Assembly: GCF_900167085.1 (NCBI RefSeq)
Contig: NZ_FUXA01000016.1
Location: forward strand, 1-47,707
Direction: 5' to 3'
Length of the DNA: 47,707 bases
Source: Eubacterium ruminantium
GTDB lineage: Bacteria; Bacillota; Clostridia; Lachnospirales; Lachnospiraceae
The notes beneath the pieces are model-generated. The model was not told the DNA's origin. It did no database searches and saw nothing but the letters and a program-made list of their open reading frames with translations. The translations under genes were made by a program, and so were the position numbers. Position 1 is the stretch's first letter. Every line of letters starts with the position of its first letter. Shown piece by piece: positions 39,550 through 47,306 of this stretch.

Positions 39550-39709
39550 AGATCTGAAAATGTATAGGCAATTTGCAAGGACAGCAACAAGGGAACTGTT
39601 ATGTTGCAAGCCTGAAACTGTGGTGAAAAAATTCATCACACAGATTAACGCAAGCAAAACGGAAGCGGAAGTTTCCCGGATAATGGTTGCGGTAAGAGAA
39701 ATAATTTAA
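39542..39709 (+). CDS. Small basic helical protein
   Basis: A 55-aa protein with AAAGGAGG six bases before the ATG. It is helical and basic (LKMYRQFARTATREL, then VSRIMVAVREII). The strong RBS and tight overlap with its neighbour support it. No function assigned. Confidence 0.65.
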   Translation: MSRDLKMYRQFARTATRELLCCKPETVVKKFITQINASKTEAEVSRIMVAVREII

Positions 39710-39735
39710 CGTTGACAGAAGGGACGGAATTAATT

Positions 39736-40077
39736 ATGATGAAAAAGAAATGCATAATCTATATAACTTGCTTGATTCCACTTATATGGGTTGGTGCAAG
39801 TTATATAGATACTGTGATAAACAACGGAAACGAAAAACCTAAGTATGCTCCATGGAATGTATTTACATGGATTAGGGAAACAGAAACGGAAACAGAAAGT
39901 TGTAAGGTGGTTTCTTGTGAAAATGCAAATGGAAATTACCGAATCACTATTGAAGATACAAACGGAAATTTATGGGCTTATTATGATAGTGATAAAAGGG
40001 AAATCGGAGAAATGATAATCCCTATATGGAGTGAAAACGGAAACGAAATAATAGGAATCATAGAAGGAGGGAATTAA
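39736..40077 (+). CDS. Small membrane-anchored protein
   Basis: A 113-aa protein starting MMKKKCIIYITCLIPLIWVG: basic residues then one hydrophobic segment, so an N-terminal membrane anchor or signal sequence. The rest is an acidic, probably extracytoplasmic domain (ETETETES, then short strands NGNYRITIEDTNGNLWAYY). The RBS is AGGGACGGAA-like. A surface role such as superinfection exclusion is possible but not shown. Confidence 0.65.
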   Translation: MMKKKCIIYITCLIPLIWVGASYIDTVINNGNEKPKYAPWNVFTWIRETETETESCKVVSCENANGNYRITIEDTNGNLWAYYDSDKREIGEMIIPIWSENGNEIIGIIEGGN

Positions 40078-40078
40078 A

Positions 40079-40252
40079 ATGCCGAAATATAAATTAGATT
40101 GTACTGATTTTAAGGGATACAAGGAAAAGGAAATGGACATTGTAGGTTTAATGTCCTATTACGCAACAGAAATCGACAAGTCAGAATATGGCGAATTTGA
40201 TGATTGGCTGTGCGAAATGAAACGTTGCGGATTAATCACAATTATTAAATAG
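40079..40252 (+). CDS. Small acidic protein of unknown function
   Basis: A 57-aa protein with AAGGAGGG upstream, one base after the preceding stop. YKEKEMDIVGLMSYYATEI and a DDWLCEMKRCG end suggest a helical pair. No family is recognised. Confidence 0.65.
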   Translation: MPKYKLDCTDFKGYKEKEMDIVGLMSYYATEIDKSEYGEFDDWLCEMKRCGLITIIK

Positions 40253-40289
40253 CTACGAGTGGTAACGAGTTGTTTTGTCTTCATAGGTC

Positions 40290-40320
40290 GGTAACAAGGA
40301 ACTGAGAACGCCTTGTTGCC
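40290..40320 (+). promoter_or_regulatory. Hairpin in the early operon
   Basis: GGTAACAAGG pairs with CCTTGTTGCC (one G-U) around 11 bases, in a 107-base gap between 40252 and 40360. It is not followed by a T-run, so it may be a processing or stability element. Confidence 0.45.
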
Positions 40321-40359
40321 GAAAATGGAAACAAAAACCCAATCAAGAAAGGAGTACAT

Positions 40360-40557
40360 ATGACAGAAATCGTAATTGCCTATGGAGTAGGGGCGGAAAT
40401 GAAAAGGGAAACAATTCGTTGTGTCCATATCCATATTCCGTTTGACCGTCCGAATATGATGTATTGTCGGATGCCGAGCGGATTTATAAAGGTTGTGGAC
40501 AAGCGAGAAATAATTAGTATGCGAGAAATTGGAGGTGGCGGAAATGGGAAACATTAA
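40360..40557 (+). CDS. Small early protein of unknown function
   Basis: A 65-aa protein with AAAGGAG upstream, beginning MTEIVIAYGVGAEMKRETIR and ending in GGGGNGKH. It overlaps the RadC gene by 14 bases. No family recognised. Confidence 0.65.
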   Translation: MTEIVIAYGVGAEMKRETIRCVHIHIPFDRPNMMYCRMPSGFIKVVDKREIISMREIGGGGNGKH

Positions 40558-41014
40558 CAAAGCTACTGTATATCTCAGCGAGGACGAAACACCTTATGTA
40601 GTTATGGAAAAGACAAACTATGTGGTGGATAGGCGGAGAAAAGTAACAACGCCCGATTGTATCTATCAAATAACAAGGGCAATGAAAATGCCCGAAAGAG
40701 CGCAAGAGGTGGTTACAGTGGTGGTATTTGACGGGGCAAATAAACCGATTTGCGTAAGCGAAATCAGTGCGGGAAGCATAAATAGATCTATTGTGCCGGT
40801 AAGGGAAATCGCCCAGTTAATGCTTTTGGTGGGCGGTGTTAGTTGCGCATTAACACACAATCACCCAAGTGGAGATTTAAACCCAAGTGATTATGATATT
40901 GTGATAACAAAAAAGTTAAAGGATGCGTTAAAGATGCTGAATTTAGACCTACTAGACCATATCATTGTAAGTCGCAACGGATATTGCAGCATGGTTGAAG
41001 TGGGCATTATGTAA
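40544..41014 (+). CDS. radC: RadC-family JAB-domain protein
   Basis: A 156-aa protein; the start at 40544 has GGAGG upstream. It contains VVVFDGANKPICVSEISAGS and the JAB/MPN metal-site motif THNHPSGDLNPSDYD, which hold the RadC domain; the N-terminal HhH part of longer RadC proteins is absent. Short RadC proteins are frequent on phages and mobile elements, where a role in anti-restriction or recombination has been proposed. The metal ligands are all present. Confidence 0.85.
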   Translation: MGNINKATVYLSEDETPYVVMEKTNYVVDRRRKVTTPDCIYQITRAMKMPERAQEVVTVVVFDGANKPICVSEISAGSINRSIVPVREIAQLMLLVGGVSCALTHNHPSGDLNPSDYDIVITKKLKDALKMLNLDLLDHIIVSRNGYCSMVEVGIM

Positions 41015-41031
41015 AAAGGAGGAAATAAAAA

Positions 41032-41253
41032 ATGAGCGACTTGGCAAGGGAAATTGTGGAATTTATGGAAACGTGGGATTACTACGAATTGTATGATGCG
41101 GATATTGAGGACTGCGTGAGGGAAACCACAATGGAACTTTATAACGACCGCAAAGGGTTGGCGGATTATCTGAAAGACTTTGTGGAAAATGCAAACGACG
41201 ATTGTTGCGCTTCGGAAGCGGGGGCACTTTATAGAAGGGTGGTGGCATTATGA
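41032..41253 (+). CDS. Small acidic early protein
   Basis: A 73-aa acidic helical protein (EIVEFMETWDYYELYDADIED) with AAAAGGAGG upstream. Its stop overlaps the next start. Very acidic small proteins are often DNA mimics or inhibitors; this one has no specific motif. Confidence 0.65.
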   Translation: MSDLAREIVEFMETWDYYELYDADIEDCVRETTMELYNDRKGLADYLKDFVENANDDCCASEAGALYRRVVAL

Positions 41254-41441
41254 TGAATGAGAGAAATAAGGCGTATGCGAAAGGCGGATTTAGAGAACGC
41301 TATGCAATGGACAAGGGAACGGAAAAGGAAATCGTGTTTGGTGGTGATAGATGTCTGAGATATGACTATGACATCAATGATGAATATCAGGACGGCAATG
41401 GGGCAATTTGGAATGTTGACAAGGGAAAATGGATTTACTAA
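41250..41441 (+). CDS. Small early protein of unknown function
   Basis: A 63-aa protein overlapping the preceding stop (ATGATG; the second ATG at 41253 is equally possible). It has an N-terminal basic part and a DINDEYQDGNGAIWNVDKG end. AGGGTGG is the RBS. Confidence 0.55.
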   Translation: MMNERNKAYAKGGFRERYAMDKGTEKEIVFGGDRCLRYDYDINDEYQDGNGAIWNVDKGKWIY

Positions 41442-41454
41442 GGAGGGAAAACAT

Positions 41455-41634
41455 ATGAAAAGATGGGTAAATGTGGAATTGGCAAAGGAAACTGCGGGCA
41501 GATTTAAAGAATACTGCCGAGATTATCACATCAAATTCGAAACAAGTGACTGCTTCAACCTGATCCATTTTGAATGTCTTATGGATGATATGGAAATTGC
41601 AAAGGCAAACGACTTTATAGCTGCAAGATGTTAG
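41455..41634 (+). CDS. Small early protein of unknown function
   Basis: A 59-aa alpha/beta protein starting MKRWVNVELAKETAGRFKEY, with AAGGAGGG upstream. The order strand-helix-strand-helix suits a small ferredoxin-like fold. Its last codons overlap the spacer of the next gene. Confidence 0.65.
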   Translation: MKRWVNVELAKETAGRFKEYCRDYHIKFETSDCFNLIHFECLMDDMEIAKANDFIAARC

Positions 41635-41651
41635 AGAAAGGAGAAATTAAT

Positions 41652-41942
41652 ATGGTTAGAAAAATATTAGAGTATGCGGCGAAAAATGGTTATACCGCAT
41701 ATGCAATTAAAGGTCACGATTCCTTTGGTTACCTGATTACGCCAAAGGGAGACGTGTTAGCGGTTACAAAAGCACAGTGGGGAAAAGGTGTTAACTTTTC
41801 TTTTGAATACAAAGCTAACCGCAAATGTGGTAGAGGCTGCAGTTGTCACAATTCTACAGACGAATGGGATTGGGGTTTGCTGAGTGTTACCGCAAAGGGA
41901 ATCGAGGAACTTGAAGCTGAGGGATACCTTATAAGATTATAA
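41652..41942 (+). CDS. Early protein of unknown function with Cys-rich loop
   Basis: A 96-aa protein starting MVRKILEYAAKNGYTAYAIKG with AAAGGAG upstream. It has a central CGRGCSCH cluster that could bind a metal, and an ELEAEGYLIRL end. Confidence 0.6.
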   Translation: MVRKILEYAAKNGYTAYAIKGHDSFGYLITPKGDVLAVTKAQWGKGVNFSFEYKANRKCGRGCSCHNSTDEWDWGLLSVTAKGIEELEAEGYLIRL

Positions 41943-41957
41943 ACGGAGGACAAAATT

Positions 41958-42731
41958 ATGGAAAAGAGATTTTATGCAGAGGAAGTAGCAAAGGCAGTTA
42001 ATGGACAGGTTAAGGAAGTAACAAAGAACGGAGTTCCTAAGATAGGAATAATGCTTCCTACGGAAACAAAAGTGTCACCGGTGGTTTATATTGATGAGTA
42101 TTATGAAAACGAAAGAACAATTGAGGAGGCGATTGATATGGTAAGAGGTTTTGAAGGAAGTTGTCCAGCGGGTTATAATGAGGAGATTTTTGATGTGATT
42201 AATGATTATGAAAAGGTAAAAGACAAGATTAGAGTCCGCCTATATAACAAGGAAGTAGGAGGCGACATTAAGACTACTGCGAAAAAATACGGATTCCCGG
42301 ATTTAATTCTAGTTCCTTACATTGAGGGTATTGTGGAAAATGGATCTATTAAGGTAACTAAGGAGTTGCTTGAGAAGTGGGGAATTACAAAAGAGAAATT
42401 GATTAGGGATGGAATTAAAAACCTTGATTATGAGGTTATGGGAATGATGGAAATGCTGTTTGGCGTCAAAGAAGAAAATCCGCAGATGTGGGTTGTAACA
42501 AATAAAGAAAAGTGTTACGGAGCAGCTTCTATAATCGCTGCAAAAAAGGAACTTGAGAAGAGGTTTCCTGATGGATATATAGTGCTTCCGTCATCAATAC
42601 ATGAAGTAATAATAGTTTCTAAGGACATTGGCGAAGGTTCGGAATTACTGAATATGGTAAAGGAAATCAACGCAACAGTGGTTTCTCCGGAAGATAAACT
42701 TTCAGATAATGTTTACGAAATGACAGCATAA
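41958..42731 (+). CDS. DUF5688-like protein
   Basis: A 257-aa protein with CGGAGGA upstream. The pattern GIMLPTETKVSPVVYIDEYYENERTIEEAI near the N-terminus, RVRLYNKE in the middle and a YIVLPSSIHEVIIVSKD block close to the C-terminus match DUF5688, a family known mostly from Lachnospiraceae and their mobile elements. Function is unknown. It is the largest gene of the early operon in view and supports the host guess. Confidence 0.8.
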   Translation: MEKRFYAEEVAKAVNGQVKEVTKNGVPKIGIMLPTETKVSPVVYIDEYYENERTIEEAIDMVRGFEGSCPAGYNEEIFDVINDYEKVKDKIRVRLYNKEVGGDIKTTAKKYGFPDLILVPYIEGIVENGSIKVTKELLEKWGITKEKLIRDGIKNLDYEVMGMMEMLFGVKEENPQMWVVTNKEKCYGAASIIAAKKELEKRFPDGYIVLPSSIHEVIIVSKDIGEGSELLNMVKEINATVVSPEDKLSDNVYEMTA

Positions 42732-42753
42732 AAAACTTTGTGTTTCTACAATG

Positions 42754-42775
42754 CCCACAAGGTAAAACTTGTGGG
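42754..42775 (+). terminator. Hairpin after the DUF5688-like gene (weak terminator)
   Basis: CCCACAAG-GTAAAA-CTTGTGGG is an eight-pair hairpin 20 bases past the stop. The bases after it (TGTTGATAG) are not a T-run, so termination may be weak or absent. Confidence 0.5.
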
Positions 42776-42820
42776 TGTTGATAGTAACATAAGGAAAATA
42801 AAAGAAAGGTGGTGGCAACT

Positions 42821-42970
42821 GTGTATAGGCTAATAATTATTTGGTACAACGGAGAGCGTGACGAGTATGATTACCCGACAAGGGAAGAGGCGGAGAAAGC
42901 GGAAAACGGATATCATATGGTGTTCGGAAATCAGATTAGTTGGACTGGTATTAATAAGAGATGTGATTGA
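42821..42970 (+). CDS. Small protein of unknown function (GTG start)
   Basis: A 49-aa protein starting at GTG, preceded by AAAGGTGGTGG. It reads MYRLIIIWYNGERDEYDYP then REEAEKAENGYHMVFG, a strand-loop-helix-strand layout seen in several small proteins of this operon. No family recognised. Confidence 0.6.
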   Translation: MYRLIIIWYNGERDEYDYPTREEAEKAENGYHMVFGNQISWTGINKRCD

Positions 42971-42994
42971 TATGTACAGAAGGGAGCGGTAAGT

Positions 42995-43369
42995 ATGAAG
43001 TTAAGCGAAACCACATTTGAGGAGTTTATTGATTGGTGCAAGGAAAACAAAAAGCATTGGTCAACGGAAAGGCAGTATGTAACCATACCAAAGCTAAAGA
43101 TTATGTATGACCATTTTGTGAAACATGGTTTGGAATGCAAAGACAGAAAATGTACTGTAACAGTAGGAAATAAGTGGGTTAGTTCCCTTACATCTCCGCT
43201 TGAGTACAAACCTACAAGGGAAGACTTTGTGTGGAATATGTTCCACGAAGTTTGGTGTAAGACAGAATGGGCGGTAAGATGTGGCAGACATGAAACAGAA
43301 CTTGGATATGATGCGGTCAAGGGAGAATTCGGATTAAAGATAATTAAAGCGTTAAGGGAGGCGAGTTAA
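42995..43369 (+). CDS. Early protein of unknown function
   Basis: A 124-aa protein with AAGGGAG upstream. It has an N-terminal helix with WCKENKKHW, a CKDRKCTV strand and a WCKTEWAVRCG block. Four or more Cys might hold a metal. Its stop overlaps the next start. Confidence 0.65.
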   Translation: MKLSETTFEEFIDWCKENKKHWSTERQYVTIPKLKIMYDHFVKHGLECKDRKCTVTVGNKWVSSLTSPLEYKPTREDFVWNMFHEVWCKTEWAVRCGRHETELGYDAVKGEFGLKIIKALREAS

Positions 43370-43638
43370 TGGTTTATGGATTTTACGATGTTTCCACAAA
43401 GGAATTGTGGGAAAAGAGAGTATGGATGGGTAAGGCAAACGGTTTTGTTTGGGGAACAGATTTCCCTAAACATGAACCTACATATGAAGAAGCGAAAACA
43501 TGGTATCACGGAAATTCAAAGTTGATACTACATCTGATGTATAACAGTATTACATGCAGAAAAGAAATGGTTGTGACGACAATGACAATCATTAAAACGT
43601 ATCCACAGTACAAAGGAAAGGTAATTGAGGTGATTTAA
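43369..43638 (+). CDS. Early protein of unknown function
   Basis: An 89-aa protein with GGGAGGCG upstream, overlapping the previous stop (TAATG). It has many aromatic residues (VYGFYDVSTKELW, ANGFVWGTDFP) and a C-terminal MTIIKTYPQYKGKV. No family recognised. Confidence 0.65.
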   Translation: MVYGFYDVSTKELWEKRVWMGKANGFVWGTDFPKHEPTYEEAKTWYHGNSKLILHLMYNSITCRKEMVVTTMTIIKTYPQYKGKVIEVI

Positions 43639-43639
43639 T

Positions 43640-43984
43640 ATGGAGAGATTCTTTAAATTAAACAAACCGGTATATTATAACTCAGATGCAATTAGGGTAT
43701 CCGATGAATATGATAAGCGAAATGGCGGTTATGTTATTAATTGTGAGGTTGTGGAACTGACACGAACTTATGATGATAGTGGTTGGCTATATGGAAAGGT
43801 ATTCTGTCCTGAATACTACAACATGGGCGGTGACGGATACACAATGATTGCGGAAAGTAGCAGGCGTAATGCAAAGAAAGCTATGATTGCTAAAGAAGAA
43901 GTAGGGGAAAACGCAAGGAAGTATGCAGAGAACTACATAAGGAACATAGCTGATGACTTAGAAATTATAGAGGAGGTTTTTTAA
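43640..43984 (+). CDS. Early protein of unknown function
   Basis: A 114-aa alpha/beta protein with GAGGTGA upstream and only one base after the previous stop. The first 70 residues are strand-rich; the last 40 are helical (SSRRNAKKAMIAKEEVGENA). Confidence 0.65.
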   Translation: MERFFKLNKPVYYNSDAIRVSDEYDKRNGGYVINCEVVELTRTYDDSGWLYGKVFCPEYYNMGGDGYTMIAESSRRNAKKAMIAKEEVGENARKYAENYIRNIADDLEIIEEVF

Positions 43985-43996
43985 GGAGGGTGAAGA

Positions 43997-44224
43997 ATGG
44001 AACTTGAAAAATTATTGGCAAAATTAGATTGGTGCAAAAGTTATATGGCTGAATTTACGGCAAATAATGAATTTGATCCGTATGCAGCGATTATGGGAAC
44101 GGAAAGCAAAAGTCAGAAACTGTATTGTGAATGTGTTGAATATGTGTCGGATATTGGCAAGTATTTTGCCGAAAGAAGTGAGGAGTTTAACAAACGACGC
44201 AAGGAAATTGTTTACGGAAAGTAG
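43997..44224 (+). CDS. Small helical early protein
   Basis: A 75-aa helical protein with AAGGAGGG upstream. It has a Leu/Lys/Glu-rich N-terminal helix and a basic C-terminus (EEFNKRRKEIVYGK). Confidence 0.65.
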   Translation: MELEKLLAKLDWCKSYMAEFTANNEFDPYAAIMGTESKSQKLYCECVEYVSDIGKYFAERSEEFNKRRKEIVYGK

Positions 44225-44240
44225 AAAGGAGTAAATTGAT

Positions 44241-44501
44241 ATGGAAAATAAACAGGAAATTTTAACAGCAATTTGTGAGACGCTCAGACTTACGAGAAAT
44301 GCGGGAACAGGCAACGCACTAAAGGAAATCCGCTATGTAAAAGACGACTATGGAGAATATGCGATTCCGATTTTTGAAAACGGAAACGGCGAACCTGACG
44401 AATATTGTCCACATGGTTATTACGCAGTGAATATAACCGGAGATAGCGGAACGGCAATATTTAAAGATATTACAGATCAGTTTATTAGAAAAGTGTGGTA
44501 G
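44241..44501 (+). CDS. Small early protein of unknown function
   Basis: An 86-aa protein with AAAGGAG upstream. EILTAICETLRLTRNA then ALKEIRYVKDDYGEYAIPIFENG suggest a helix followed by a beta sheet. No family recognised. Confidence 0.65.
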   Translation: MENKQEILTAICETLRLTRNAGTGNALKEIRYVKDDYGEYAIPIFENGNGEPDEYCPHGYYAVNITGDSGTAIFKDITDQFIRKVW

Positions 44502-44514
44502 GAGGGGTGAACGT

Positions 44515-44721
44515 ATGTATTATTACAAAGTATATTATGATTCTACGGAACTGCGAGATTCAAGAGATGTAGAGGATTATTTCGATGATGAAGAAGAGGC
44601 GGAAATCGAAGCAAAGGAGTTTATAGAAGACAGAATTGAACAGTACAAGGCAGATGATGCGTGGCATGAATACGACAGCAGAGATTTATTTGATGTAATA
44701 ATCGAAGAGGGAGATGATTAA
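44515..44721 (+). CDS. Very acidic small early protein
   Basis: A 68-aa protein with a strong AGGAGGGG RBS. It is extremely rich in Asp and Glu (DVEDYFDDEEEAEIEAKE), a composition seen in DNA-mimic proteins that block restriction or CRISPR enzymes. There is no specific motif to confirm that. Confidence 0.65.
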   Translation: MYYYKVYYDSTELRDSRDVEDYFDDEEEAEIEAKEFIEDRIEQYKADDAWHEYDSRDLFDVIIEEGDD

Positions 44722-44722
44722 T

Positions 44723-45055
44723 ATGTTTTTGAGCGAATTTTTAAATGAGTTTGATTTTTGTTATGAAACATCAAGGGATAGAGAAGGTAGCAAGGTATAT
44801 CAACTTATAGATAACCAAGGTGCAGATCTTGGCGGAATTGAAGGTGAAGATTTTTATTCAATAGAACAGATCGTTGATAGACTTGGTATATATTATCACG
44901 ACTATATATACGAAGATATATGTGAAGAATTTGGGTATGAGGGAAAAGAAAATTATGACGAAATACTTGAGTGGTTAAGGGAAAATCATCCTGAGCTAAA
45001 GTATTTCAGAGAACTTGTGGAATGTATCGTAGATTACAGTAATATTGAAGAGTAA
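44723..45055 (+). CDS. Acidic early protein of unknown function
   Basis: A 110-aa acidic protein; GAGGGAGA lies upstream of its ATG. It has a mixed fold with a C-terminal LEWLRENHPELKYFRELVE helix. The duplicated leader repeat follows its stop directly. Confidence 0.65.
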   Translation: MFLSEFLNEFDFCYETSRDREGSKVYQLIDNQGADLGGIEGEDFYSIEQIVDRLGIYYHDYIYEDICEEFGYEGKENYDEILEWLRENHPELKYFRELVECIVDYSNIEE

Positions 45056-45110
45056 AAAGGAATAAATTATAAAATGCACAGTCAACCAAATATAAGATAG
45101 GAGGACGAAT
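45056..45110. repeat. Duplicated gene leader, copy 1
   Basis: About 55 bases, ending in the RBS TAGGAGGACGAAT, recur at 45865-45918 with a few differences (shared AGTCAACCAA and TATAAGATAGGAGGACG). Both copies lie directly before a start codon. It suggests duplication of a leader-plus-gene unit. Confidence 0.85.
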
Positions 45111-45479
45111 ATGGTAGTAGCATATACGGACAGTAACGATTGTAATTTTGCCGTTAAATTTGAGAATGAGGCGGATTTACACAAGGTAGAAGAGGCGGTG
45201 ACCGCAGGAATTAGGGCATGGTATTCGGCAACAGATGACGAAATTGAGGGAAACGAATATTTAATGGAGGTAAATAATATGAATGGAATAGATTTAATAA
45301 ACAATCTTATTGATGAATTAAATAGGGCGAGGAATTACATATCAGAAATGAGTGATTATTCAAGTAATTCTATATTAGAAGATGAACTCGTAGATGATAT
45401 CAGAAGAGATTTGGATAGATATTATGATTATGCAGATTCATTTGATGAAGTATTACAAGATATAGAAATTGAAGAATAA
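45111..45479 (+). CDS. Probable fusion protein: paralogue of the 46278 gene joined to a helical domain
   Basis: A 122-aa protein. Residues 1-50 (MVVAYTDSNDCNFAVKF ... GIRAWYSATDDEIEGNEY) match the start of the protein at 46278-46574. Then the sequence changes to MEVNNMNGIDLINNLIDEL..., an acidic helical domain. At that junction the DNA holds TGGAGGTAAATAATATG, a complete internal RBS and start, so this looks like two once-separate genes joined by deletion. The second part may still be made alone from the ATG at about 45279. Confidence 0.7.
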   Translation: MVVAYTDSNDCNFAVKFENEADLHKVEEAVTAGIRAWYSATDDEIEGNEYLMEVNNMNGIDLINNLIDELNRARNYISEMSDYSSNSILEDELVDDIRRDLDRYYDYADSFDEVLQDIEIEE

Positions 45480-45517
45480 ATAAAACGAACATTTGATAAG
45501 CGAAAGGAGATTAAAAT

Positions 45518-45826
45518 ATGATGACGGCGTTAGAAATGAAAAAGCTTGCGGATCAGAATGGCAGAAAGGAACACGAAGAGAAAGCATATGCGTATTTTGA
45601 TAATAAAATAAAAAAGGCTGCAATGGAAGGACGTAATAGTATCTTCTTTGAATTTAACGGTGGTTATATTGACGAAGATACTGGAAAATGGGTTGGGGGA
45701 GAGATTACTCATATTACACGAGAAGATGGAAAAGAACGATATAAAGCATTAGGCTATAAGTTCAGACACGTTGGTGTTATTGGTGGTGTAATGCAAGATA
45801 GAGACCAAGAAGATATATGTTGGTAA
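45518..45826 (+). CDS. Early protein of unknown function
   Basis: A 102-aa protein with AAAGGAG upstream (ATGATG start). An N-terminal charged helix precedes NSIFFEFNGGYIDEDTG and YKALGYKFRHVGVIGG, strand-rich parts. No family recognised. Confidence 0.65.
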   Translation: MMTALEMKKLADQNGRKEHEEKAYAYFDNKIKKAAMEGRNSIFFEFNGGYIDEDTGKWVGGEITHITREDGKERYKALGYKFRHVGVIGGVMQDRDQEDICW

Positions 45827-45864
45827 ATAAAACCAAGATTTTTAAAGGAATATAGTGATTGGCT

Positions 45865-45918
45865 AAAGGAATAAATTAAAACACATAGTCAACCAAGTAT
45901 AAGATAGGAGGACGAATA
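45865..45918. repeat. Duplicated gene leader, copy 2
   Basis: Second copy of the leader at 45056-45110, directly before the gene at 45919. The two copies share most positions including the RBS. Confidence 0.85.
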
Positions 45919-46278
45919 ATGATTAAAGTCGGAGATTTTATAAGGGTAACTAATTGGGGACTTTCATTTGTTGCGTGTAAGGAGTGGTTTGAAGAACGTA
46001 AAAATGAATTAGATTTTATGTGGGTAATACGTTATGCATACAGTGATGATGGTAATTTTCGTAGGTGTTGTTTTACTGATGAACAAAAATATATAGTTCT
46101 TTATATAGATTCTGTTTATAAACGTGCTTTGATTTCAAATTGGTGGGAAAATGGAAAAGTATATCTTATAAAACTTGATGGTATTGAACTATATGATAAG
46201 CCAACTGAAATGACTATATCAGAAATAGAAGAGAAACTAGGTGTTAAGAATCTAAGGATAATAAAGGAGGACAAATAA
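45919..46278 (+). CDS. Early protein of unknown function
   Basis: A 119-aa beta-rich protein starting MIKVGDFIRVTNWGLSF, with the duplicated leader and RBS upstream. The GDFIRVTN start reads like a small OB or SH3 barrel. Its stop overlaps the next start. Confidence 0.65.
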   Translation: MIKVGDFIRVTNWGLSFVACKEWFEERKNELDFMWVIRYAYSDDGNFRRCCFTDEQKYIVLYIDSVYKRALISNWWENGKVYLIKLDGIELYDKPTEMTISEIEEKLGVKNLRIIKEDK

Positions 46279-46574
46279 TGGTTATAGGTTATACAGACGA
46301 AAACGAATGTAATTTTGTCATAAAGTTTGATGACGAAACTAAGGCAGATGAAGTGAAAAAAGCAATTCAAATTGGCATAGGTGCTTGGTATGAAGCTGCT
46401 CACGATGATATACAACCTAATGAGTATTGGGATAAGGAAGATATAGAGGGATTTTATGACTGTGGATATGCCGAACCAACAATGGAATTACTAGATATGT
46501 GGGGAATTAAACACGAAGTTGTAGACATAGAAAATGATGACAATGGAAATGTAATTTGTGACGAATTAGTTTAA
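46278..46574 (+). CDS. Early protein, paralogue of the 45111 gene
   Basis: A 98-aa protein with AAGGAGG upstream. Residues 1-50 (MVIGYTDENECNFVIKF... GIGAWYEAAHDDIQPNEY) match the 45111 gene; the rest (GYAEPTMELLDMWGIKHEV) differs. This is probably the intact form of the pair. Function unknown. Confidence 0.7.
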   Translation: MVIGYTDENECNFVIKFDDETKADEVKKAIQIGIGAWYEAAHDDIQPNEYWDKEDIEGFYDCGYAEPTMELLDMWGIKHEVVDIENDDNGNVICDELV

Positions 46575-46586
46575 GGAGGAAAAAAT

Positions 46587-46937
46587 ATGACAGATTTTCA
46601 GAGAGATATGGAGATAATTACACAGAATGTAAAGGTAGTTAATAATGGAAAGTTGAGATTTAGTTTTAGACATCTCAACAGAATCGTTCAGGATAGTGTT
46701 AAGGAACTTGAGTTAAAACAGAGAACGGAAAATGTGTTGATGAGAAACGGAATTATGACAGTCGGCGACTTGTTTAAGAATTTATCAAAGGTAAAGAATT
46801 TGAGAGGTGGTGGAGAAGTTACGGCAAAGAACGTAAACACTATGTTTATGTCTTATTACTATGACAGTTTAAATGATGCTGAAAGAAATGAATTTTGGAC
46901 AGATATGTATGAAAATACATTCACAATGGCGATGTAA
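46587..46937 (+). CDS. Protein with RNA polymerase alpha-CTD-like helix-hairpin-helix
   Basis: A 116-aa protein with AAGGAGG upstream. Residues about 45-90 (LELKQRTENVLMRNGIMTVGDLFKN... KVKNLRGGGEVTAKNVNTMF) follow the alpha-CTD pattern: L..RT.N.L...GI.TV.DL followed by a glycine turn and a second helix. That domain binds UP-element DNA and activators in bacterial RNA polymerase. It could redirect host transcription. The resemblance is by eye. Confidence 0.65.
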   Translation: MTDFQRDMEIITQNVKVVNNGKLRFSFRHLNRIVQDSVKELELKQRTENVLMRNGIMTVGDLFKNLSKVKNLRGGGEVTAKNVNTMFMSYYYDSLNDAERNEFWTDMYENTFTMAM

Positions 46938-46952
46938 ACTGGAGGTGTGATT

Positions 46953-47162
46953 ATGCTGAGTATAAAATTAAACATGATTCATAACGAAACCGCGGATTTA
47001 ATAACCTATGCGAAAGAAGTGTTGGCAGCAAGTGTTGAACCGGTAAATTACGACGATTTATATATTATGGAACAGAAAATGGAAAGAATAGAGCGTATGG
47101 CGGGTGAAATAAGGGAAATAATACAGAAAACATACGATGATCTGGAAATCGAGGACGATTAA
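46953..47162 (+). CDS. Small helical early protein
   Basis: A 69-aa helical protein; GGAGGTG precedes the ATG at 46953. It has a Met/Glu-rich coiled-coil-like end (YIMEQKMERIERMAGEIREI). No family recognised. Confidence 0.6.
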   Translation: MLSIKLNMIHNETADLITYAKEVLAASVEPVNYDDLYIMEQKMERIERMAGEIREIIQKTYDDLEIEDD

Positions 47163-47171
47163 TTACAAAAA

Positions 47172-47216
47172 GAGTGTACTGTCATGACTTTGGGAAATGA
47201 AGTTGACAGTACACTC
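47172..47216. repeat. Perfect 13-bp inverted repeat
   Basis: GAGTGTACTGTCA and TGACAGTACACTC flank 19 bases, with a further ACTT/AAGT pair inside. It lies between two early genes and is followed by no T-run. It could be an operator or an RNA hairpin. Confidence 0.75.
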
Positions 47217-47306
47217 AGGTAAGTAACGTCTAAGTTGATTATATCGCAAAATCCACAAAATAAAAAGAGGCAGTTAATGGAAAGTGGTTTAGAAAAGGAG
47301 AAATAT

